From Massilia sp. ZL223 (GTDB lineage Bacteria; Pseudomonadota; Gammaproteobacteria; Burkholderiales; Burkholderiaceae_D), in contig NZ_JAGPWD010000002.1 of assembly GCF_018119395.1 (NCBI RefSeq), positions 62,001 to 126,000 of the forward strand: a DNA stretch of 64,000 nt, read 5' to 3'. This document shows, piece after piece, positions 35,249-43,000 of the stretch. The notes beneath the pieces are model-generated. The model saw only the letters and a program-made list of their open reading frames with translations. It did no database searches and was not told the origin of the DNA. The stretch's first letter is position 1. Each line of letters begins with the position of its first letter. The translations under genes were made by a program, and so were the position numbers.

Positions 35249-36669
35249 GCCGCCAGGTCCTCCGGTGCGCAGGCAAACAAGGCGGAATAATGCCGGTACC
35301 AGTTGCTCTGGAAGCGCTGATGCGGGTCGTAGCGCCGTTTCGCATCGAGAAACTGCGCGAACTGCGGATAGCAGGCGTGCACCTGGTCCGCCCTGGCGGC
35401 CCGCGAGTAGGTGAGGTAAAAGCTGCCGTCGCGTGCGATGGCCATGTCGATCAGCCGGCGGAAGGCGGCATGGGTCGCATCGACGCCGTCCGCGGTGTGC
35501 GGCGTGTGCAGGTTGAAGATGACGCAGGCGTAATCCTGGCGCGCCCACGGGAGGAAGCTCTCGGTGTCGCGCTCGATCAGGCGTATGGTCCCGTAAATGA
35601 GGTCGACGCCGTGCTGCCGGAAGTCGCGCGCGGCCTCGCGCATGAAGTCCACCAGGCGATCGCGAGGCACATAGATCTCGCCGATCATCTCGGAGCCGCA
35701 ATGTCCCAGTCGCGCGTCGAGGTCGAGGTGGTAGCCGTCCAGATAGGTGCTTTGCTGCAGCCGGTCGCTGCGGTAAAGCTGGCCGTCCGTCGCCAGGTAG
35801 TGGCGCGCGTAGCACTCGAACGCCGTGCTCTTGTCGGTGTGCGCCAGCTGCAGCAGATGGCGCCAGTCCTGTTCCGACAGTTCCCTGTTCGCACTGTCGG
35901 GCGGCGTCGCTACACCGACCGGCACATAGCACGAGAACACGCCGCGCTGCATGAAGTCGCTGCTTTCCGGATCGATGGCGAACTGGAAGTCGCCGAATGC
36001 ATGGCCGCCGGCGATGCGTTCCGCGAATGCCGGCATCAGCTCGTCCAGTTCCAGCAGCGTCACGTCGCGCCGCATTGTCTGGCTTGGCGCAAGACGAAGG
36101 GTCACGCTGGCGATGACGCCAAACAGGCCATAACCGCCGATCGCCAGGGCGAACAGTTCGCCATTGCTGGTGCGGCTGCAGTGCCGGACCTCGCCGTTCG
36201 CATCGACCAGGGTAAAGGCTTCCACGTCGTCGATGAAGGGACGCATGCGCAGGCCGCGTCCATGGATGTTGGCGGAAAGGCAGCCGCCCAGCGACAAGCG
36301 GTCCGCCCCGGTCTGCTTCTGGCGAATACTCCAGTGCCGCCCATGCGGCGCCGCTGCGCTGTCGAGATAGTCGATCAGTTCGGGCCACTCGATGCCGGCT
36401 TCCGCTTCGATCAGTCCGGCGGCGGCGTCGAAAGCCAGCACGCGGCGCATCTGCCGCATGTCGAGCTAAACGGCGTCGGCGGCGAATTGCTGGCCCCCCA
36501 TGGCATGCCGCCCGCCGCAGATCGCCAGCGGCAGGCCCTGGCGCGCGGCATCTGCGACGAGGGTGCGGATCTCGGCCACGCTGCGAGGCTGGTGGATGTG
36601 CGCCACGCGGGTTGCGTTCAGCGCGGAGTGAATGTCGTTGACGAGTGAGGAGGATCGAAGTGAGCACAT
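35245..36669 (-). pseudogene. FAD-binding oxidase (VAO/PCMH fold) interrupted by an in-frame stop
   Basis: Two open segments in one frame together make a normal-length FAD-linked oxidase. The 67-residue N-terminal part (36669 to 36466) contains the FAD-pyrophosphate motif AICGGRHAMGGQQF. Then comes one TAG codon (36468-36466). The remaining 406 residues continue LDMRQMRRVLAFDA, with LGGCLSANIHGRG and GGYGLFGVIASVTLRL. The family normally reads straight through this point, so a Leu or similar codon (TTG to TAG by one change) was probably lost. GGAGA precedes the first ATG. A restart at 36459 would lack part of the FAD site. It could be a true pseudogene, a sequencing error or a strain-level mutation. 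It is coupled to the methyltransferase. Confidence 0.8.
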
Positions 36670-36797
36670 GGCATGTCTCCAGAGGTGGGAGTACAGCCAT
36701 TATTGGCAGGCCCGCTGTCCTGCGTTAGCGCATTCTTGCGGGTAGCGTTCGATGCCACCGGAGGTATCGCCAACTGCCCTCGAATACCCGCCGTAGG

Positions 36798-37214
36798 TCA
36801 GCGAAAGTGCTCGGCATCCGGAGGCGGAACCACCCACCGGTGCATGCGCTCCTCATAGACGGAAACCGTCGGGGCAGGGAAGTCGGGATCGGCAAACGCG
36901 CCGACCGGAATCCCCACATAGCCATCCATTCCCCTGATGTCATAGTAGACGGTCGCGCCGCATTGCGGACAGAAGTGGAAGGTGGCGCCCGGGCCTTCGT
37001 CGCCAACGCGGGTGTAGGCCGTCGATTGGCCGCTGACGGTCAGGTGCTCACGCAGGAACCTGGCCTGCTGTCCGAAGACGCTGCCGGTGCGGCGCTGGCA
37101 AGCCAGGCAGTGACAGATCGAGATGCGAACAGGTTCGCCCGTGACGCGCGCCGAAAGCTGGCCGCAACTGCAAGCTGCAAGTCGAGTTTCCAATTGGTCC
37201 TCCGTGGTTCTCAT
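36798..37214 (-). CDS. GFA/CENP-V family zinc-binding protein
   Basis: A 138-residue protein of the GFA (glutathione-dependent formaldehyde-activating-like) family. The zinc ligands are visible: CSCGQ near 15-19, CHCLACQ near 34-40 and CPQCG near 82-86. GFA-fold proteins bind small thiols or act in aldehyde adduct metabolism; most are uncharacterised. The ATG at 37214 overlaps the stop of the upstream membrane-protein gene (ATGA), which sets the start; a longer frame inside that gene is less likely. It is the second gene of a two-gene minus-strand unit. Confidence 0.8.
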   Translation of the reverse strand: MRTTEDQLETRLAACSCGQLSARVTGEPVRISICHCLACQRRTGSVFGQQARFLREHLTVSGQSTAYTRVGDEGPGATFHFCPQCGATVYYDIRGMDGYVGIPVGAFADPDFPAPTVSVYEERMHRWVVPPPDAEHFR

Positions 37215-37771
37215 ATTGCCCGCAGCCGGCTGTCCCTGAATGTCAGCAGGGCCTTGGCGATGTACAGCACGATCAGCGCACCCGCCAGGTCGCCGACGCA
37301 CATGACAAAGAAGCCCAGCAGCAGTTCGTCCTTATTCTGCAGGATGAACCAGATATGGTGAAGCGCGGGACTGGCGATCGCGCAGCCAAGGGCGCAGACC
37401 AGCAAGCGCGCTGGGGTCAGGTTCCGCAGCGAAGACTGGAGCCCGTATTCCCGCTGCGCGATCAGGTACACCAGATAGGGCCCGGCGGCGCCCGCGATCG
37501 TCCCGGCGAATGCGCGCGCGACGTCGCCAGGAAAGTAATACCAATAGCATGCAAACCAGCCGGTGATCAGCAAACCGACCGCCCCGGCCCAGCCGAACAG
37601 CAGGGTGCACAGCAGGCGGGTCCCGGCGGGAATATAAATCCAGCCGATGCCCTGCAAAAACTCCGCGCGGCGGAAGAACAATTCGTTCAGCACCATCACG
37701 GCGCCATGGAGGAAGATCGTCCCCACGATCATATAAAGACTGATGCGGAGCTGTGACATCGGCTGCTTCAT
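37211..37771 (-). CDS. Integral membrane protein, unknown function
   Basis: A 186-residue protein with about five hydrophobic helices: YMIVGTIFLHGAVMVLNELF, LLCTLLFGWAGAVGLLITGW, FAGTIAGAAGPYLVYLIA, LVCALGCAIASPALHHIWF and FFVMCVGDLAGALIVLYI. The spread of helices resembles MASE-like sensory membrane modules, but no output domain follows and I cannot name the family. It is translationally coupled to the downstream GFA-family gene. Confidence 0.65.
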   Translation of the reverse strand: MKQPMSQLRISLYMIVGTIFLHGAVMVLNELFFRRAEFLQGIGWIYIPAGTRLLCTLLFGWAGAVGLLITGWFACYWYYFPGDVARAFAGTIAGAAGPYLVYLIAQREYGLQSSLRNLTPARLLVCALGCAIASPALHHIWFILQNKDELLLGFFVMCVGDLAGALIVLYIAKALLTFRDSRLRAI

Positions 37772-37904
37772 TCCTGCCTCTGTTGCGTTGATGAGCTACC
37801 CGGCAGCTTCGGCCCCAGGACCTGGCTCTGCCGGCCTCAGTGTAGGGCCAGCTTGTTCTCACGGCAAGCCCTTGGCGGCACCGCCAGGCTGCGTGCGGTG
37901 CGAT

Positions 37905-37942
37905 GAAAAAAGCCCGCGCTGCCGGCAGGCGGCAGCGCGGGC
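37905..37942 (-). terminator. Rho-independent terminator of the TonB receptor gene
   Basis: On the minus strand a perfect 13-bp GC-rich stem (arms 37930-37942 and 37912-37924, 5-nt loop) is followed by a run of six T (37911-37906). It starts 22 nt after the receptor stop codon. The remaining bases of 37772-37963 hold no gene. Confidence 0.9.
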
Positions 37943-37963
37943 ATCGCGGCTAAGCCGGTTCGA

Positions 37964-40384
37964 TCAGAAGGTGTAGTCGGCCTTCACGTAGAACGAACGG
38001 CCGTTGATGCCGAACGGGCAGGTTTCCCAGCAGTGGGTGAAGCCCAGCTGCGGGAACGGCGCCGCCTTGACCGGATCCCACTTGGTCGGGTAGGTGTCGA
38101 ACAGGTTGTTCACGCCGGCGCTCAGGCTCAGGTTCTTGTTGAACGCGTAGCGGCCGGTCAGGTCGACGATCCACTTCGCATCCCAGGTCTGGATGAAGCC
38201 CGGGGTGAAGCCCTGGCCCTGCACTTCGCCGAAGTAGTTGGCGCGTGCGGTCACGTTCCATGGGCCGGTGGTGTAGTCGGCCGCCAGCACGTGGTGCTTG
38301 CGCGGCTGGCCGCGCTCGATCAGGGTCACCTGGGTGTCGTCGAACAGCTGGGTGCCGCTCAGCACCGGCGACTGCGAGTGGCGGTCGTCCACTTCGGTCT
38401 TGTTGAAGCCGAGCTGGCCGGACAGCACCAGGGTCGAGCCCTGGAACTTGAGGGTCTGCTGGGCCACCAGGTCGAAGCCGGTGGTGGTGGTGTCGATCGC
38501 GTTGGTGAAGAACTGCGCCTGGCCCACGCGCAGCGGATCCAGGATCGCCTTGATCGGGCAGGCCGCAGCGGTCGCGCAGGCGCCTGTCTCCGGCGAGATG
38601 TTGCTGGAGAAGACGATGCGGTCGTCGATCTTGATGCGGTAGACGTCGGCGGTCACCGACAGGCCCTGGGCTGGGCGCAGGATCGCGCCGAAGCTCATGC
38701 TCTTCGAGGTCTCTTCCTTCAACGGCTCGATGCCGAAGGCGCGGGTGACGGCGCTGTTCTCGCGCGCGGTCAGGGTCTCGGTCAGCACGCCGGCGGCGTT
38801 CAGGTTGGTCGAGACCGAGCTGTAGAACTTCTGCTGCACGCCAGGCGCACGGAAGCCGCTCGACAGCGAACCGCGCAGGCCGAGGGTGCGGCTCGGATCC
38901 CAGCGTGCGCTCAGCTTGCCGGTGGTGGTGCTGCCGAAGTCCGAGTAGCGCTCGTGGCGCACGGCGGCGCCGGCCGAGAAGGTGTCGCCCCACTTGCGCT
39001 CCAGGTCGAGGTAGAGCGCGGTGTTGTGACGGCCGTCGTCCACGGCGGTGCCCGGGGTGTAGCCAGGGAAGCCCTGGATGCCCGAAGCGGCGATGCCGCC
39101 GTTCTGGTTGAGGATGGTGACGGCCGGGTTGTTGGTGCGGCCATACTGGTAGGAGACCGGGTCGCCCGCTTCGATCTCGTAGTTATCCTGGCGCCATTCG
39201 AAGCCGGTGCCCACGTACAGCGGGCCGCCCATGACGTCCACCGAACCCTTGAAGTCGAGGTTGAAGGTGGTCTGGTCGAACTTCAGGGTGCCGGTGTCGG
39301 CCTCGGTGGGCGAGGAACCGTTCTCGTAGTAATAGCTGACGTTGATCGAGTTCCGCTCGTGGAACTGGAGCTGGCTGCGGCCGTGGGTCAGGCTGATGTC
39401 GGCGCTCCAGTCGCCGGCCAGGTCGTGGCGGTAGCCGGCCGAGATCGAGGCGTCCTTGACGGTGGTGATGATGTTCGGCAGGAAGCCATTCGGGTAGACC
39501 GCCGGCACGTTGCGGTCGTCGCCCGCCGAGCGGTAGAAGCCCGAGGAATCGCCCTTGCGCTTGGAGGCGCCGCCGAAGGTGTAGAACTCGCCGCCGGCCA
39601 CCGGCAGGGCGGCGTTCATCCACAGGTAGTAATCCTTGGCGTCCGAGTCGCCGATGCGCTGGGTCACGCGCGGCGGGTTCACGCGCAGGCTGTCCACGCC
39701 GGCGCGGTTGGTTTCCTCGCGGTCGCGCGCTTCGGCCGACAGGTTCAGGTAGCCGCCGTCGGCGCCGAGCGCGAAGCCCTTGTGCGCGCTCAGCGAGATG
39801 GTGTCGCCGTCGCCCTCGTCGGTGGTGCCGGCGCTGGCGCTGATGGCGCCCTGGTTGCCCTTCTTGAGGATGATGTTGATCACGCCCGAGATCGCGTCCG
39901 AGCCGTACTGCGCGGCCGCGCCGTCGCGCAGCACTTCGATCGACTGGATCGCCGACAGCGGGATGGCGTTGATGTCGGTACCGGCCGAGCCGCGGCCGAT
40001 GGTTTGCTGCACGTTCACCAGCGCCTGCTGGTGGCGGCGCTTGCCGTTGACGAGCACCAGCAGCTGGTCCGGCCCCAGGCCGCGCAGGGTCGCCGGACGG
40101 ATGATGTCGGTGCCGTCGCTGATGAAAGTCGAGGTGAAGTTGAACGAAGGATCGAGGTCCTGCAGGATCTTGCCGAGTTCCAGCGAACCCGCCGACTGCA
40201 GATCCTTGGAATTGATCAGGCCCACCGGCACCGCCGTGTCGAGCGCGGTCTTGGCCTGGGTACGCGAACCCAGCACCACGACCTGGGCCACGTTTTCTTC
40301 GGTTTGCTGCGCAGCTACAGGTGCCAGTGCCGCCATGAGGGCGGACGCCAACAGGGCGCGTTGTGGCAGTTTCTTCTTCGTCAT
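37964..40384 (-). CDS. TonB-dependent outer-membrane receptor
   Basis: An 806-residue receptor with a signal peptide (ending APVAAQ) and a plug domain. The plug has VVVLGSRTQAKTALD near the TonB box region, LRGLGPDQLLVLVNGKRRHQ, and IEVLRDGAAAQYGSDAISG near 155-175. A large beta-barrel ends in YTF, the outer-membrane C-terminal signature. It imports a substrate with TonB energy. The plug resembles the carbohydrate/peptide (Oar/SusC-like or general) group as much as siderophore receptors, and no transport partner is adjacent, so the ligand stays open. The ATG at 40384 is chosen for the AGGATTGAGG site and signal peptide. A terminator lies downstream, so it is probably monocistronic. Confidence 0.9.
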   Translation of the reverse strand: MTKKKLPQRALLASALMAALAPVAAQQTEENVAQVVVLGSRTQAKTALDTAVPVGLINSKDLQSAGSLELGKILQDLDPSFNFTSTFISDGTDIIRPATLRGLGPDQLLVLVNGKRRHQQALVNVQQTIGRGSAGTDINAIPLSAIQSIEVLRDGAAAQYGSDAISGVINIILKKGNQGAISASAGTTDEGDGDTISLSAHKGFALGADGGYLNLSAEARDREETNRAGVDSLRVNPPRVTQRIGDSDAKDYYLWMNAALPVAGGEFYTFGGASKRKGDSSGFYRSAGDDRNVPAVYPNGFLPNIITTVKDASISAGYRHDLAGDWSADISLTHGRSQLQFHERNSINVSYYYENGSSPTEADTGTLKFDQTTFNLDFKGSVDVMGGPLYVGTGFEWRQDNYEIEAGDPVSYQYGRTNNPAVTILNQNGGIAASGIQGFPGYTPGTAVDDGRHNTALYLDLERKWGDTFSAGAAVRHERYSDFGSTTTGKLSARWDPSRTLGLRGSLSSGFRAPGVQQKFYSSVSTNLNAAGVLTETLTARENSAVTRAFGIEPLKEETSKSMSFGAILRPAQGLSVTADVYRIKIDDRIVFSSNISPETGACATAAACPIKAILDPLRVGQAQFFTNAIDTTTTGFDLVAQQTLKFQGSTLVLSGQLGFNKTEVDDRHSQSPVLSGTQLFDDTQVTLIERGQPRKHHVLAADYTTGPWNVTARANYFGEVQGQGFTPGFIQTWDAKWIVDLTGRYAFNKNLSLSAGVNNLFDTYPTKWDPVKAAPFPQLGFTHCWETCPFGINGRSFYVKADYTF

Positions 40385-40423
40385 CCTCAATCCTTTTGCG
40401 TTGTGTTTTGTTTTCTCGTCCAG

Positions 40424-40452
40424 ATTACTAAGACGCAATTTAATATTAACAA
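40424..40452 (-). promoter_or_regulatory. Candidate sigma-70 promoter of the TonB receptor
   Basis: On the minus strand TTGTTA (40452-40447) and AGTAAT (40429-40424) are separated by 17 nt in an AT-rich region, 40 bp upstream of the ATG at 40384. The -35 match is good and the -10 match partial. A TATAAC further upstream (40461-40456) is an alternative -10. Confidence 0.4.
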
Positions 40453-40681
40453 CGAGTTATACGAAAGAAAGCTTTTGTTATCCAAAGTGGTAAGTACAAA
40501 TGTCTCTTCCTTGCATAGATGTAGCGCAAAAGCCACGTATCGGGGGCCTTAGCGCTGATTTATGCCGTGGGAATGGAAGGAGGCCAACAAAAATTTCGTG
40601 GCGGTAAGGTGGGTAGGTGCACAAGGACTTGTTACGTTCGCTAACAACTCTCTCAATAGTGCGCGAAAAGAAGGATATACG

Positions 40682-41008
40682 ATGAACAACAAGCCGGTAC
40701 CGAAATCGGGGGGTATCCGGCCAGGCGGGGCATTGCTCCGCCGCCCTGGATTTGCCGTCGTGCCGCCTGGACGGACGACATCGGCAGTATTTGTTTTTTG
40801 CAGCCACATCATGACTCAGCGACGAACAGACGAGCGCAGCGCGCTTGCCACCGAATATGCGTTGTTTCTGGCCGAGACACGCGGGATCAGCGCGGGCATG
40901 GTGTACCTCGACAGCTGCAACGTCTCCCGGGAGATCCTCCTGCGCGCCTTGCAGGATCCCGGAGCCCGTCGCAGCAAGGAGCGGCGCCAACAGCGGAGAA
41001 ACGACTAG
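40682..41008 (+). CDS. Small protein, unknown function
   Basis: A 108-residue frame starting at ATG 40682 behind AAGAAGGA at good spacing. The first 40 residues are proline- and glycine-rich and not obviously conserved. The last 65 (from MTQRRTDERSALATEYALF, an internal ATG at 40811) look like a helical basic protein ending RRSKERRQQRRND. If 40811 is the true start, the ribosome site is weak. The gene lies 3 nt before the next plus-strand gene, which suggests a two-gene unit. It could also be a spurious frame; the good Shine-Dalgarno sequence and coupling argue for reality. Confidence 0.4.
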   Translation: MNNKPVPKSGGIRPGGALLRRPGFAVVPPGRTTSAVFVFCSHIMTQRRTDERSALATEYALFLAETRGISAGMVYLDSCNVSREILLRALQDPGARRSKERRQQRRND

Positions 41009-41011
41009 CAC

Positions 41012-41563
41012 ATGAATATCACTCAGCTCTGCAAACGCTATGGTCTCGAGCATTACGGCAACCTGGAAGATGCCTGGGATGCCTTCGGCCCTTCCGGCAT
41101 CGTGCTGATGCAGTTGTGGCATGGGCCAAACCAGCGCCTGCAAGAGCATGCGCTGCCCGGCGCCCACCTGCGCGTGCTGTGCTTCGACAGTGCGGACCAC
41201 AGGGAGGCGGGCGCGCAGGCTTACCAGGGCCGGGCCTGGAGCATCGCGGCCGTCGAGAACGGCGCCAAGGGCTACGCGGCGATGTCGGTGCGGCCTTCCA
41301 GGCAGCGCGGCGCGGGCGCCTGGGCCAAGTACGCCAACCTGGAGCGTGTATTCCCGGTGCTGGCGCTGGAGCGCGAGCCGGGCGGCGACATCTACGCCGT
41401 GCTCGGCCTGCCAGTGCCGGCCTCGGAGCTGGGCGCGCCCTCGCTGTCGCGGCGCGGACGTCCGTCGCTGAGCGCCGCCGCCCGCGCGGGCGTGAACGCC
41501 GGTGTCGGCGCCCGCCCTTCCGCTAGCCCTGGTGGTCGCGCATCCACTCCTTCAGCCCATTGA
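41012..41563 (+). CDS. Hypothetical protein
   Basis: A 183-residue protein I do not recognise. The first 130 residues look like a compact alpha/beta domain (MNITQLCKRYGLEHYGNLEDAWDA; ALPGAHLRVLCFDSADHREA; LERVFPVLALEREPGGDIYAV). The last 50 are a low-complexity Ala/Ser/Arg/Pro tail that overlaps the 3' end of the convergent methyltransferase gene by 41 nt. The codon pattern in the first part reads as coding. No signal peptide or membrane helix is visible. It follows the small gene at 40682. Confidence 0.55.
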   Translation: MNITQLCKRYGLEHYGNLEDAWDAFGPSGIVLMQLWHGPNQRLQEHALPGAHLRVLCFDSADHREAGAQAYQGRAWSIAAVENGAKGYAAMSVRPSRQRGAGAWAKYANLERVFPVLALEREPGGDIYAVLGLPVPASELGAPSLSRRGRPSLSAAARAGVNAGVGARPSASPGGRASTPSAH

Positions 41564-42302
41564 CCCAGTTCTTGGCCGGCAGGTTCCAGCGCCGCTTGAT
41601 CTCGGCGGCGCGCTCGTACAGCACCGAGAAGTCGAGCTGCGGCGCGTTCTTGAACGCGAGCACCACGATGTTCGCGTCGTGCACCTCGGGCAGCCACACC
41701 ACCGCGTCGAACACATCCTGCATCGCCAGCAGGTTCTTGTCGTAGTTGCTGACGTCGCCGAACACATTGGCGGTCATGATGCCGCCTTCCTTCAGGCAGT
41801 CATGGCAGCCCTGGTAAAACTCCGGCGTGTCCAGCACCGGGCCGCGCGCATCCTGGTCGTACAGGTCGACCTGCAGCACGTCGGCCGTGCCGTGGTTGGC
41901 GCGGTCGAGCACGAAGTCGAGGGCGTTCATTTCGCGCACCTTCAGGCGCGCGTCGTCTTCCGGCAGCCCGAACAGGGCGCGGCAGATCGCGATCACGTTG
42001 GGGTTCAGTTCCACCGCGGTGACGCGGGCGTCGGGGAAGCGCTGGTAGCAGAACTTGGTGAGGGCCGCGCTGCCCAGGCCCAGCTGCACGATGTGGCGCG
42101 GCGCCTGCAGGAACAGGGTCCACATCATCATCATCTGCACGTATTCGAGCTCGATCGCATCCGGCTTGGAGAGGCGCATCGCGCCCTGGACCCAGGAGCT
42201 GCCGAGGTGCAGGAAGCGCACGCCTTCGAATTCATCGATGGTGGCGGGTGGGTGGCCGGGCTGGGAGAAGCGGGGATCGACGGGTTGCAGGTACTTGGGC
42301 AT
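41523..42302 (-). CDS. Spermidine synthase-like methyltransferase-fold protein
   Basis: A 259-residue protein with the polyamine synthase fold: IVQLGLGSAALTKF (motif I), VTAVELNPNVIAI (motif II) and ADVLQVDLYDQDARG (the acidic catalytic loop region). EGVRFLHLGSSWVQGAMRL at the N-terminus matches the SpeE-like opening. True spermidine synthases carry a GGGDG-type loop, which is altered here. It may be an aminopropyltransferase of other specificity or a methyltransferase. No signal peptide. A 34-nt palindrome lies upstream. Its 3' end overlaps the convergent hypothetical gene. Confidence 0.7.
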   Translation of the reverse strand: MPKYLQPVDPRFSQPGHPPATIDEFEGVRFLHLGSSWVQGAMRLSKPDAIELEYVQMMMMWTLFLQAPRHIVQLGLGSAALTKFCYQRFPDARVTAVELNPNVIAICRALFGLPEDDARLKVREMNALDFVLDRANHGTADVLQVDLYDQDARGPVLDTPEFYQGCHDCLKEGGIMTANVFGDVSNYDKNLLAMQDVFDAVVWLPEVHDANIVVLAFKNAPQLDFSVLYERAAEIKRRWNLPAKNWVNGLKEWMRDHQG

Positions 42303-42359
42303 GGTGAAGCGATCTTACCAGACGGTCGTTCACAGCTCGGAGGTCACGGTACGCGTGCA

Positions 42360-42393
42360 AACTTGGGTTCCGGCGAAGGCCGGAACCCAAGTT
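42360..42393. repeat. Perfect 34-nt REP-like palindrome
   Basis: Arms AACTTGGGTTCCGGC (42360-42374) and GCCGGAACCCAAGTT (42379-42393) are perfect 15-bp inverted repeats around GAAG. The unit combines the CCGGC core and the CCCAAGTT tail seen in the other REP-like elements of this window. It lies 8 nt past the GST stop codon at 42401, the end of the long minus-strand operon, so it may end or protect that message. Confidence 0.75.
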
Positions 42394-42400
42394 CAAGCGG

Positions 42401-43000
42401 CTATGGCGTACCGTTAGCGCAATGCTCGGCAAACCCCGCATGCTCCGCCAGCCGCGCATACCACGCGTCCACCTGCGGATAGACCGGCCGGTCCATCGGC
42501 GTCATCCGCCAGCGGTTGACAGACACGCCCAGCACGATATCGGCCAGCGTGAAGCTCCCACCCGCCACATACGCCCCGGTCTGGCCGAGCCGCACATCCA
42601 GCAGCCCGACCAGGCGGTTCCAGCTGGCGATGCTGGCCGCGACCTGTGCCGGATCCCGGTGCGCCGCGCTGCCGCGCACCAGCGACATGAAGGCATAGCG
42701 CCAGGCCGTGTTGAGTTCAGTCGCCTGCCAGTCCATCCACTGCTCGACCCCTGCGCGCGCCTGCGGCTCACGCGGCAGCAAGGCATCGCCGCCATCACGC
42801 GCCGCCAGGTAACGGCAGATCGTATTCGACTCCCACAGCACGAACCCGCCGTCGACCAGCACCGGCACCATCCGGTTGGGATTGAGCGCCGCATGCTCCT
42901 CGCGCCATTCCTCGCGCCGGACTTCCAGCCCCAGGACCGCGCAGGTCCACAGCACCTTGCGCACATTGATCGAGCTCGCCTTGCCGATGATGGTCAGCAT
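42401..43000 (-). CDS. Glutathione S-transferase family protein
   Basis: A 199-residue GST. The thioredoxin-like N-terminal domain contains SSINVRKVLWT near residues 9-19, NPNRMVPVLVDGG with the cis-proline, and LWESNTICRYLA, the glutathione gamma-glutamyl site (Glu-Ser). An all-helical C-terminal domain carries the N-capping motif region FTLADIVLG. It overlaps the histidine kinase gene by 7 nt and is the last gene of the export/two-component operon. That could mean a detoxification role in the same response, or chance read-through. Confidence 0.85.
   Translation of the reverse strand: MLTIIGKASSINVRKVLWTCAVLGLEVRREEWREEHAALNPNRMVPVLVDGGFVLWESNTICRYLAARDGGDALLPREPQARAGVEQWMDWQATELNTAWRYAFMSLVRGSAAHRDPAQVAASIASWNRLVGLLDVRLGQTGAYVAGGSFTLADIVLGVSVNRWRMTPMDRPVYPQVDAWYARLAEHAGFAEHCANGTP

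Noticed and set aside
36670-36797. Possible gene or remnant between the FAD oxidase and the GFA-family gene.
   Set aside because: Only short frames without ribosome sites or recognisable content were seen.
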